From: Fimenecus sp036652055
Lineage (GTDB): Bacteria; Bacillota; Clostridia; Oscillospirales; Acutalibacteraceae
Reading direction: 5' to 3'
Length of the DNA: 38,221 nt
NCBI GenBank assembly: GCA_036652055.1
Contig: JAVVWP010000018.1
Coordinates: forward strand, 1 to 38,221
Made by a program: the position numbers and the translations under genes. The notes under the pieces were generated by a model. The model had not been told where the DNA came from and did no database searches. It was given only the letters and a program-made list of their open reading frames with translations. Below are positions 18,882-27,700 of the stretch, piece after piece; position 1 is the first letter of the stretch; every line of letters begins with the position of its first letter.

Positions 18882-20183
18882 ATGAAGCAAGATATGATTG
18901 TTATTTTGGATTTAGGAAGTCACGAAAACGCAAAAATTGCTCGAAGTGTTCGCGCTCTTGGTGTTTATAGTGAAATAAAAGCTCATGATATTACTTTAAA
19001 TGAGCTGAAAGCCCTTGAAAATGTTAAAGGAATTATTTTAAGCGGCGGCGAAAACAATATTATAGATGGAAAAGAAATAGATGTTCTTTCTGAAATTTAC
19101 AGTTCAGAATATCCAATTCTTTCTTTTAATCATAAATTAAGCAAAATAGAAAACACTGATTACCCAGCTGATGAAAATAAACTTAAAAGCATTCTTTCAG
19201 ACTTTGTTTTAGATACCTGCAAGGCTGAAAAAAATTGGAATATGACTAATTTTGTCAACGGCCAAGTTGAAATCATCAGAAATAAAGTCGGAGATAAAAA
19301 AGTTCTTCTTGCTCTTTCGGGAGGCGTTGATTCCTCTGTTGTTGCTGCACTTTTAATAAAAGCTATCGGCAAACAGCTAACCTGCGTTCATGTTAATCAC
19401 GGGCTTATGAGAAAAGGCGAATCTGAAAGCGTTGTCGAGGTTTTCAAAAATCAACTTGGTGCAAATCTTGTTTATGTTGATGCTTCTCAAAGATTTTTAA
19501 CAAAACTTGAAAATGTTTCAGATCCCGAAAAAAAGAGAAAAATAATAGGTGCAGAATTTATTCGTGTGTTTGAAGAAGAAGCAAGAAAGCTTAATGGAAT
19601 TGAATTTTTAGCACAAGGCACAATATATCCTGATATTATTGAGAGTGGAACAAAAACTGCAAAATGTGTAAAATCTCATCATAATGTCGGTGGGCTTCCT
19701 GAGGATTTAGAATTTAGCCTCGTTGAGCCTCTCTATCAGCTATTTAAAGACGAGGTCAGAGCCTGCGGAATTGAACTCGGCTTACCGCATTCAATGGTTT
19801 ACAGGCAGCCTTTCCCAGGTCCTGGACTTGGCGTTAGATGCCTTGGTGCAATAACTCGTGAACGGCTTGAGGCAGTCCGTGAGGCTGATGCAATTCTGCG
19901 TGATGAATTTGAAAAGGCAGGGCTTGATAAAAAGGTTTGGCAGTATTTCACAGTTGTACCTGATTTTAAATCTGTCGGCGTGAAAAATAACGAAAGATGC
20001 TTTGAATTTCCTGTAATTCTTCGTGCAGTCAATACAGTTGATGCAATGACAGCAACGATTGAACAGCTTGATTGGAGCGTACTTTTAAAGATAACAGATA
20101 GAATTTTAAACGAAGTAAAAAATGTAAATAGAGTTCTCTATGACCTCTCCCCAAAACCATGCGCAACTATTGAATGGGAGTAA
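18882..20183 (+). CDS. GMP-synthase paralogue with degenerate amidotransferase domain
   Basis: 433 residues from the ATG at 18882 (ribosome site GTGAGG). It resembles GuaA throughout, but the N-terminal glutaminase domain is cut to about 115 residues. The nucleophile motif GICYG is replaced by LSFNHK near residue 80-85, and the segment with the catalytic His and Glu is missing. The ATP-pyrophosphatase domain is intact: SGGVDS at 146-151, LAQGTIYPDIIESG, KSHHNVGGLP and RQPFPGPGLGVR. The C-terminus ends in PCATIEWE like GuaA. It could use free ammonia, an amine donor or a separate glutaminase. A complete guaA exists at 594-2126, so this copy probably has another job, linked to the CofE-like gene just upstream. 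Confidence 0.85.
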   Translation: MKQDMIVILDLGSHENAKIARSVRALGVYSEIKAHDITLNELKALENVKGIILSGGENNIIDGKEIDVLSEIYSSEYPILSFNHKLSKIENTDYPADENKLKSILSDFVLDTCKAEKNWNMTNFVNGQVEIIRNKVGDKKVLLALSGGVDSSVVAALLIKAIGKQLTCVHVNHGLMRKGESESVVEVFKNQLGANLVYVDASQRFLTKLENVSDPEKKRKIIGAEFIRVFEEEARKLNGIEFLAQGTIYPDIIESGTKTAKCVKSHHNVGGLPEDLEFSLVEPLYQLFKDEVRACGIELGLPHSMVYRQPFPGPGLGVRCLGAITRERLEAVREADAILRDEFEKAGLDKKVWQYFTVVPDFKSVGVKNNERCFEFPVILRAVNTVDAMTATIEQLDWSVLLKITDRILNEVKNVNRVLYDLSPKPCATIEWE

Positions 20184-20203
20184 TAATTTAAGCTAAAACA
20201 AAA

Positions 20204-20240
20204 CCGCAAACCCTTTATATGTAAGGGCTTGCGGTATTTT
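20204..20240 (+). terminator. Rho-independent terminator after the GuaA paralogue
   Basis: CCGCAAACCCTT (20204-20215) pairs with AAGGGCTTGCGG (20223-20234) with one mismatch, followed by TATTTT. Confidence 0.85.
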
Positions 20241-20251
20241 CATACTCGCTT

Positions 20252-20274
20252 TGATAACGATTTGACAACACTTT
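20252..20274 (+). repeat. Left flanking repeat of the R-M island (att-like)
   Basis: TGATAAC, 4 bases, then TGACAACACTTT. The same two blocks separated by 5 bases recur at 28201-28224, just beyond hsdR. The copy sits 12 bp after the terminator of the preceding operon. It may mark an integration or exchange boundary. Confidence 0.5.
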
Positions 20275-20345
20275 CTGCTATCACTTCTATTGTAAATCCA
20301 AATACAAGAGTGTTCAAGGTACTAAACAAATAACAACTACATTCA

Positions 20346-20385
20346 CACAAACTATATCAAATTCGCAAAAATGATATAGTTTGTG
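20346..20385. promoter_or_regulatory. Palindromic operator 1 of the Fic-hsd promoter
   Basis: A perfect 14-bp inverted repeat, CACAAACTATATCA (20346-20359) and TGATATAGTTTGTG (20372-20385), with a 12-bp centre. It abuts the -35 box at 20387. Confidence 0.85.
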
Positions 20386-20386
20386 C

Positions 20387-20415
20387 TTGACAATATAACT
20401 TTGCAAGAATATAAT
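20387..20415 (+). promoter_or_regulatory. Consensus promoter of the Fic-hsd operon
   Basis: TTGACA (20387-20392), a 17-base spacer, then TATAAT (20410-20415): an exact consensus promoter. Operator 1 ends one base before it and operator 2 begins directly after it. The predicted RNA start falls inside operator 2. Confidence 0.9.
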
Positions 20416-20451
20416 AAAACTATATCAAATTATAAAATATGATATAGTTTT
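20416..20451. promoter_or_regulatory. Palindromic operator 2 of the Fic-hsd promoter
   Basis: A perfect 12-bp inverted repeat, AAAACTATATCA (20416-20427) and TGATATAGTTTT (20440-20451), with a 12-bp centre. It shares the ACTATATCA half-site and the centre length with operator 1, and its start is 70 bp from that of operator 1. It covers the expected transcription start and ends 9 bp before GAGGAG. Confidence 0.85.
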
Positions 20452-20470
20452 AATTCAAGAGGAGATTAAA

Positions 20471-21529
20471 ATGCATAATTATGACTATATAAATAAATGG
20501 CAGAAGCTTTTAACCCCTGAAGTTGTTGGATTGCTTTCACAAATTCATGAATTTAAGGGGCGGCAAAACCTTTTTATAGAACAAAAAGCAGACACATTAA
20601 CGCAACTATTTGAAATAGCAAAAATTCAAAGTACAGAGAGTTCAAATAAAATTGAGGGAATTTATACCTCTGATGATAGATTAAATCTATTAGTTAAAGA
20701 TAAAACAACTCCACATACAAGAAGTGAGCAAGAAATTGCAGGCTATCGTGATGTGCTGACAACCATTCACGCAAGTCACGATTATTTGCCTGTGAAAACT
20801 TCAATCATTTTACAGTTGCATCGTGATTTATACAAGTTCAGCGGTGTAGGATTTGGTGGAAGTTTTAAGTCAACTGATAATGTGATTTCACAGGAAGATG
20901 AACAGGGCAACAAACAAGTTCGATTTAAACCAGTTCCTGCATGGGAAGTTTCTGATGCTATGTCAGGGCTTTGCAACAGTTACAATGAAGCAATGTCAAA
21001 AGGCAACATAGATCCATTGCTGCTTGCACCTATGTTTATATTAGATTTCTTGTGTATTCATCCGTTTAATGATGGCAATGGCAGAATGAGCAGACTTTTA
21101 TCGTTGCTGTTACTGTACAGAAGTGACTATATTGTTGGTAAATATATAAGCATTGAAAAAATAATAGAGAAATCAAAAGCAACTTATTACGAAGTTTTGC
21201 AAGATAGTTCTTACAAATGGCACGAGAATAATAACGACTATGAGCCATTTGTTATATATATGTTAGGAACTTTAGTTGCAGCATATCGAGAATTTGAGAC
21301 AAGAGTAAACATTTTTTCTACAAAAAATGTTTCAAAACCAGAGCGAATTGCAAAAGTAATAGAAGATACTTTAGGAAAAATCTCGAAGAAGGATATTATG
21401 GAAAAATGCCCTAATATTAGCGAAATTACTATTCAAAGAACAATTGCAGAGCTTGTGAAAAACGAGGATATTATAAAGCTTGGTAATGGTAGAGGTACAA
21501 AATATATTTGGAATAGGGAGAAAGAATAA
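20471..21529 (+). CDS. Fic-family AMP-transferase with C-terminal winged helix
   Basis: 352 residues. The Fic core carries the full active-site motif HPFNDGNGRMSR (His197 to Arg208), so AMP transfer from ATP to a protein hydroxyl is expected. An N-terminal segment SNKIEG (58-63) fits the inhibitory (S/T)xxxE(G/N) motif of class II Fic proteins, suggesting self-inhibition. The last 70 residues look like a winged helix-turn-helix (SEITIQRTIAELVKN), which makes autoregulation through the flanking palindromes plausible. It is the first gene of the operon, with GAGGAG before its ATG, and its TAA overlaps the hsdM ATG by one base (TAATG). The target protein is unknown. Confidence 0.9.
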   Translation: MHNYDYINKWQKLLTPEVVGLLSQIHEFKGRQNLFIEQKADTLTQLFEIAKIQSTESSNKIEGIYTSDDRLNLLVKDKTTPHTRSEQEIAGYRDVLTTIHASHDYLPVKTSIILQLHRDLYKFSGVGFGGSFKSTDNVISQEDEQGNKQVRFKPVPAWEVSDAMSGLCNSYNEAMSKGNIDPLLLAPMFILDFLCIHPFNDGNGRMSRLLSLLLLYRSDYIVGKYISIEKIIEKSKATYYEVLQDSSYKWHENNNDYEPFVIYMLGTLVAAYREFETRVNIFSTKNVSKPERIAKVIEDTLGKISKKDIMEKCPNISEITIQRTIAELVKNEDIIKLGNGRGTKYIWNREKE

Positions 21530-23031
21530 TGATTACGGGAGAACTTAAAAATAAAATTGATGGGCTTTGGGATATATTTGCAGCGGGTGGACTTGTAAAT
21601 CCCCTTGATGTTATCGAGCAAATAACATATCTTATGTTTATCCACGATTTGGATGACACTGACACTTTGCATACAAAAGAAAGTGCAATGCTTGGCCTTT
21701 CCTTTGAGAGCATATTTGCAAAAGGAATTACCGTGGGTGATAGAAAAATAGAAGGCGAACAACTAAAGTGGAGCGTGTTTCGTGATTTTCCTGCTGGTAA
21801 AATGTATTCTGTGATGCAGGAGATGGTGTTTCCTTTTATTAAAAATTTACATGGTGATAAAAACAGTGCATATTCAAAATATATGGATGATGCTATTTTC
21901 AAATTACCAACACCACTTTTGCTTTCTAAGATAATAGATTCTTTAGATGAAATTTATGCCATGATGGAGTCCTTACATGAAACAGATATTCGTGGAGATG
22001 TGTATGAATATCTGTTATCTAAAATAGCAAGTGCTGGTAGAAATGGACAGTTTAGAACCCCTCGGCACATTATCAAAATGATGGTGGAGCTAATGGAGCC
22101 AAAGGCAGATGATGTGATTGCTGATCCTGCTTGTGGCACCAGTGGATTTTTGGTTGCCAGTGGAGAATATCTCAAAGAAAAACACAAGGAAGAAATTTTC
22201 TTTAATAAACAGAAAAAAGACCACTATATGAACAGTATGTTCTTTGGATATGATATGGACAGAACTATGCTGCGCATTGGTGCTATGAATATGATGACAC
22301 ATGGCATTGATAACCCATTTATTGAATATCGAGATAGTTTGTCCGACCAAAACTCAGATAAAGAAAAGTATAGCTTGATTTTGGCAAACCCACCTTTTAA
22401 GGGTAGCTTAGATGCAGACACAGTTTCGACTGATTTATTAAAGGTTTGCAAAACAAAAAAGACAGAGCTTCTGTTCTTGGCTTTAATTATTCGTATGTTA
22501 AAAGTTGGGGGCAGATGTGCTGTAATTGTGCCAGACGGTGTTTTGTTTGGCTCGTCCACAGCGCACAAAGCAATAAGAAAAGAAATTATTGATAACAACC
22601 GATTAGAGGCTGTGATTTCTATGCCGAGTGGAGTGTTTAAACCGTATGCAGGCGTTTCTACGGGTGTCTTAATCTTCACAAAAACAAATCATGGTGGAAC
22701 GGATAATGTTTGGTTTTATGATATGACAGCAGATGGACTTTCTCTTGATGACAAAAGAACGGCTGCTGCCGAAAATGATATTCCCGATATTATTGCAAGA
22801 TTTAAAAACAGAGAAAATGAAAAGGATAGAGAAAGAACAGAGAAGTCTTTCCTTGTGCCTAAAGCTGAAATTGTCGAAAACGGTTATGATTTGTCTATCA
22901 ACAAGTACAAAAAGACAGAGTATGTGCCGGTAGAATATCCGTCTACAAAGGAGATACTGGCAGACCTGAATGAGCTTGAAATGGAGATAAGCAATGGGCT
23001 AAAAGAGCTTGGAGGATTGCTGGATGAGTAA
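21529..23031 (+). CDS. hsdM: Type I restriction-modification methyltransferase, HsdM
   Basis: N6-adenine DNA methyltransferase subunit, 500 residues. The N-terminal HsdM helical domain (about 1-130) precedes the methyltransferase core. The SAM-binding motif DPACGTSGFLVASGEY begins near residue 199 and the catalytic NPPF lies at 287-290. The C-terminal helical part would contact HsdS. Translation is coupled to the Fic gene (TAATG) and to the next gene, whose ATG lies 8 bp inside the hsdM end. Full length with no visible defect. Confidence 0.95.
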   Translation: MITGELKNKIDGLWDIFAAGGLVNPLDVIEQITYLMFIHDLDDTDTLHTKESAMLGLSFESIFAKGITVGDRKIEGEQLKWSVFRDFPAGKMYSVMQEMVFPFIKNLHGDKNSAYSKYMDDAIFKLPTPLLLSKIIDSLDEIYAMMESLHETDIRGDVYEYLLSKIASAGRNGQFRTPRHIIKMMVELMEPKADDVIADPACGTSGFLVASGEYLKEKHKEEIFFNKQKKDHYMNSMFFGYDMDRTMLRIGAMNMMTHGIDNPFIEYRDSLSDQNSDKEKYSLILANPPFKGSLDADTVSTDLLKVCKTKKTELLFLALIIRMLKVGGRCAVIVPDGVLFGSSTAHKAIRKEIIDNNRLEAVISMPSGVFKPYAGVSTGVLIFTKTNHGGTDNVWFYDMTADGLSLDDKRTAAAENDIPDIIARFKNRENEKDRERTEKSFLVPKAEIVENGYDLSINKYKKTEYVPVEYPSTKEILADLNELEMEISNGLKELGGLLDE

Positions 23032-23560
23032 ATGGAAAAAGGTGAAGCTGGGGGATATTTTGGATTATGAGCAACCTACCAAATATATTGTCTCTAATGA
23101 AAACTATTCAAAGGAATATTCAATACCTGTATTGACAGCGGGACAAACATTTGTATTGGGGTACACGAATGAGGAAGAGAATATTTATAAAAATCTACCT
23201 GTCATAATTTTTGATGATTTTACGACTTCAATGAAACTGGTCGATTTTCCTTTTAAAGTGAAATCATCGGCTATGAAAATATTGAAACCAACGGATAGTG
23301 TCGATATAAAGTATATTTACAGCCTAATGTGTAAAATTAAAATTGACACACAGTTACATAAAAGATATTGGATTTCACAATATTCAAGAATTGAAGTTGC
23401 TCTACCACCACTTGACGAACAAAAGAAAATTGCAAATAAGCTTGATAAAATAACCGATATTATTACCAAGCGCAAAGCTCAGCTTGAAAAACTCGACTTG
23501 CTCGTCAAATCCCGAGAAGTAGGGCAGATGAGAGCCAATGGATTGGAGGTGGTAGTATGA
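23024..23560 (+). CDS. hsdS: Half-size HsdS specificity subunit (one recognition domain)
   Basis: 178 residues from the ATG at 23024, placed 8 bases after GGAGG (23011-23015). It contains one target-recognition domain (about 1-125) and one conserved helical spacer (LPPLDEQKKIANKLDKITDI, then KLDLLVKSR). A standard HsdS has two of each. It ends with ATGA overlap into the next hsdS, so the two are translationally coupled. It may act as a dimer to give a palindromic target, or may be a domain reservoir for exchange. The clean stop and restart with a ribosome site argue against a simple frameshift. Confidence 0.85.
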   Translation: MSKWKKVKLGDILDYEQPTKYIVSNENYSKEYSIPVLTAGQTFVLGYTNEEENIYKNLPVIIFDDFTTSMKLVDFPFKVKSSAMKILKPTDSVDIKYIYSLMCKIKIDTQLHKRYWISQYSRIEVALPPLDEQKKIANKLDKITDIITKRKAQLEKLDLLVKSREVGQMRANGLEVVV

Positions 23561-24705
23561 GAACTAATGGTACTTTTTGCTTAAGAGATATTTTAGTGCC
23601 ACAAGCCAAATCTAAAATAAAAGCGGGCGAAGGATTAGAAAAAGGATATTATCGTTTTTTCACATCAAGCAATATACAATCTAAATTTATAAATACAGCA
23701 ATGTACTATGAAGCTGCCCTAATTTTTGGAACTGGCGGAAATGCAAGTATACATTATTGCGATGAGCCTTTTTCCACATCTACCGATTGCGTGGTTTTTT
23801 ATGCTAAAGATAAGCAAATTTTAAAAACAATATACTTGTACCTGTCCAGCAATATGCAAATTCTCGAAAGTGGTTTTAAAGGTGCAGGATTAAGGCATAT
23901 TTCAAAAGAATATATTATGAATATTCAAGTTCCAAAAATGTCAGCCAAGGAACAGATTCAAATCGCTGAAATTTTTGACTGTATAATCAAGGTGATAAAG
24001 AAAAGGAAACTACAATTATCGACGCTTGATTTACTGGTGAAATCCCGATTTATCGAGATGTTTGGAGACCCTGTGAGCAATATTAATGGTTGGAACACGG
24101 TGGAATTGCGCGAGGTAACTAGCAAAATTGGTTCTGGTGCCACGCCTAAAGGTGGCAAGGAAAGTTATAAAATGAAAGGTGTAACTTTTATTCGCAGTAT
24201 GAACGTGCATGATGGGCGATTTGAGTATAAAGATTTGGCGTATATTACAGATGTTCAAGCTAACAAACTCAATATTGTATCCGTTGAGGAAAACGATGTT
24301 TTTATAAACATTACAGGTGCTTCGGTGGCTCGTTCTTGTATAGTACCAAGTGAAATATTGCCAGCACGAGTTAATCAGCATGTGGCTATTATTAGATGTG
24401 TTACAGAGAGATTTCATCCGATTTTTGCTAATAATATGTTTAGAAATGACCGTTTCAAAGGAAAACTGTTGGCAATAGGAGAATCTGGAGGCGCTACTCG
24501 GCAGGCAATCACAAAACAACAATTAGAAATGTTGACTGTTATCCTCCCCCCACTCGCCCTCCAAACCCAATTTGCCACCTTCGTCACTCAAGTCGACAAA
24601 TCAAAATTTGTGCATCTCCTAAATCAATATTTGAACGATATTGCACACTTTCTCGTTATGTTTGCTTTAATTGTTTATTATAAATCAAAATTTAAAATGT
24701 TTTAG
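23557..24705 (+). CDS. hsdS: HsdS specificity subunit with two recognition domains and an atypical C-terminus
   Basis: 382 residues. Target-recognition domain 1 (about 1-130) is followed by the central conserved region ending in LDLLVKSRFIEMFGDP. The second recognition domain (about 180-330) is followed by the start of the distal conserved region (LPPLALQTQFATFVTQVDKSKF). After that the expected helix, usually ending near MQEYFG, is replaced by about 28 unrelated, partly hydrophobic residues. The 12-bp direct repeat AAATCAAAATTT (24598-24609 and 24682-24693) brackets this replacement. DNA at 24544-24600 is distinctly richer in C than its surroundings, which fits recombination. Function may be impaired. 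Confidence 0.85.
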   Translation: MRTNGTFCLRDILVPQAKSKIKAGEGLEKGYYRFFTSSNIQSKFINTAMYYEAALIFGTGGNASIHYCDEPFSTSTDCVVFYAKDKQILKTIYLYLSSNMQILESGFKGAGLRHISKEYIMNIQVPKMSAKEQIQIAEIFDCIIKVIKKRKLQLSTLDLLVKSRFIEMFGDPVSNINGWNTVELREVTSKIGSGATPKGGKESYKMKGVTFIRSMNVHDGRFEYKDLAYITDVQANKLNIVSVEENDVFINITGASVARSCIVPSEILPARVNQHVAIIRCVTERFHPIFANNMFRNDRFKGKLLAIGESGGATRQAITKQQLEMLTVILPPLALQTQFATFVTQVDKSKFVHLLNQYLNDIAHFLVMFALIVYYKSKFKMF

Positions 24706-24774
24706 AAACAAAAAGCAGTATATTTTGCTTTGCAAATAATTACTCTTAAACACTAATTTTCAGGAGGTACTATC

Positions 24775-27700
24775 ATGACAAACTTTGATTTTCTAAAATC
24801 TGAGCCTAAGTTGGCAGCTTTTGCCGATGTGGCAATTATGGCAGAACGCATTGTACATATCGATACCTCTGCTGCTGTTTTAAATTGTCGCAGAGCTATG
24901 GAGTTTGCTGTCAAGTGGATGTATTCCGTTGACGGCAGCCTAACTATGCCTTGGGAGCATAACCTTGTCAGTTTAATGGGTACGGCGGATTTTAGAGATA
25001 TTGTGGGCGATAACATTTGGAAAAGAATTGATTTAATTCGCAAAATTGGTAACAATGCGGCACATAGCGATAAACAAATCACCCAAGAACAAGCAGAACT
25101 GTGCCTTGAAAACCTTTTTATCTTTTTGGATTTTGTCGCATATTGCTATGCTGAAAACTATACTGAAACAAAGTTTGATAAAACGCTACTATTCAATCAA
25201 ACCACTGAGCCTGTTAAAGAAGTGCCTGATGTTGATATTGAAAAACTCATTGAAGAAAACAAAAATCTTAAAGAAGAACTGACAGCACGCCGAGAAGAAA
25301 AAGAGCAGACCTATGTGCCAAAACCTCTTGAGTTAACTGAATATAAAACTCGCAAAATCTATATCGACGCTATGCTTTTAGATGCTGATTGGATTGAGGG
25401 GAAAAACTGGCTCAATGAAGTAGAGCTTTTCGGTATGCCAAACAAATCGGAGGTTGGCTATGCCGATTATGTGCTGTACGGAGATGACGGAAAAGCGTTA
25501 GCTGTAATTGAGGCAAAACGCACCTGTGTAGATGTTTCTAAGGGTAGACAACAGGCAAAACTATATGCTGATTTACTGGAGAAAAAGCATGGTGTACGCC
25601 CTATTATCTTTTTGACAAACGGATTTGATACTCGTATTCATAATGATAAATATGATACATCTGAGAGAAAGGTTGCCTCTTTTTACTCGAAAAGAGATTT
25701 GCAAAAGCTCTTTAATTTGCGTCGCACTCGTACAAGCCTTAAAAATATTTTAGTAGACAAAAATATTGCAGGTAGATATTATCAAATTGCGGCTATTCGT
25801 GCAGTATGCGATACCTTAGAACAAAACAGAAGAAAAGCCCTTTTAGTTATGGCAACAGGCAGCGGAAAAACACGAACTGTCATAGCATTAGTCGATGTGC
25901 TTTTAAATCATACTTGGGTGAAAAATATTCTCTTTTTGGCAGACAGAAATTCTCTTGTAACGCAGGCAAAGCGTAGTTTTGCAAATTTGCTTCCTGATTT
26001 ATCGGTAACTAATTTATGTGAAGATAAAGATAATTATAATGCACACTGTGTTTTCTCAACCTATCAGACAATGATGAATGTCATTGATACAGCGAAAGAT
26101 GATGAGGGTAGGCTTTATACCGTTGGGCACTTTGACCTTATTATTTGTGATGAGGCTCACCGTTCTATTTACAACAAATATAAGGATATTTTTAATTATT
26201 TTGACGCACCTCTTGTGGGACTAACTGCAACACCAAAGGACGAAATTGACAAGAATACCTATGAAATATTTGAGCTGCAAAACGGTCTACCAACCTATGG
26301 CTATGAACTGAGCCAAGCTGTAAAAGATGGTTACTTAGTAAACTTTTTATCGGTAGAATCAAAACTGAAATTTCTGCAAGAAGGTATCGCCTATGCTGAT
26401 CTTACAGAAGAACAAAAGGCAGAATATGAAGATACTTTTAAGGATGAAAGCGGAGAAGTCATTGATAAAATCACATCTTCAGCACTAAATGAATGGGTGT
26501 TTAATGAGGATACCATTAAAAAAGTTCTTGATATTGTAATGAGTAAGGGCATTCGTATCGATTATGGTAATTCGCTGGGTAAAACTATCATTTTTGCGAA
26601 AAATCATAAGCACGCCGAAGAAATTCTGCGTATCTTTGGAAAGGAATATCCTAATCTTCCAGGCTATGCAAAGGTCATTGATAACTATACCAATTATGCA
26701 CAAAGTTTAATTGATGAATTTTCCGACATTAAAAAAATGCCACAAATTGCAATTTCTGTTGATATGTTAGACACTGGTATTGATGTACCAGAACTGGTAA
26801 ACCTTGTTTTTTTTAAAAAAGTAATGAGTAAGGCAAAGTTTTGGCAGATGATTGGCAGGGGAACTCGCCTTTGCCCTAATTTAATTGACGGAAAAGATAA
26901 AGATAAGTTTTATATCTTTGATTTCTGTGGAAATTTTGAATTCTTTAGAATAAATCAAGGAAAACCAACTGTTAATATGCTTGCTTTGCAAAGCGCAATA
27001 TTTAATCTTAAGTTTGAAATTGCACGCAAATTACAAGATATTGAATATCAGACAAATGATTTAATGAATTTTCGTAAATCTTTAGTGTGCGAGATGCATA
27101 ATCAAGTTTGCGAAATAAATAGAGATAATTTTGCAGTAAAACAGCATTTAAAATATGTTGATACTTATAGCAATAGTGCTTCATATGAAAACATAACTTA
27201 TGAAAACTCACTAATAGTAAAAGAAGAGGTGTCTCCATATATTGCAGCTGTTGATGATGAACCAACAGCTTTAAGATTTGACGCACTTATGTATGGAATT
27301 GAGCTTGCATATTTGGTTGGAAAAAAGTATACAAAAGCAAGAAGTGATTTAGTTAAAAAGATAAGCGCTGTTGCAAAAATCTCTAATATTCCAGAGATTA
27401 TGATGAAGCAAGCCTTCATTTCCTCGTTGCTTCATACAGACTATATTGACAGTGCTGGAATTAATGAGTTTGAGCATATTCGTGAAGAACTTCGTTCATT
27501 GATGAAATATATACCTAAAGATACAATTTGTTATAATTCCAATATTGAAGACGATATTTTGTCAATTGATTGGAACGAATCAGAGCTTGAAAACGATGAC
27601 CTTAAGAATTATAAGGCGAGAGCAGAATATTATATCCATCAACATGAAAACACTGATGTCATTCAGAAGCTAAAAACTAATAAAAAACTAACCAAAAACG

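Noticed and set aside
20346..20451. The two spaced palindromes as a small CRISPR array
   Set aside because: There are only two units, they are palindromic and placed symmetrically about a promoter, and no cas gene is near.
23024..24705. The two hsdS genes as one gene split by a frameshift
   Set aside because: Three recognition domains are present rather than two, and the second gene has its own ribosome site (GGAGGTGG) and coupled ATG.
24706..24774. Terminator between hsdS and hsdR
   Set aside because: Only a weak AAAGCA/TGCTTT pairing is visible with no proper T-run, so hsdR is probably still in the operon.
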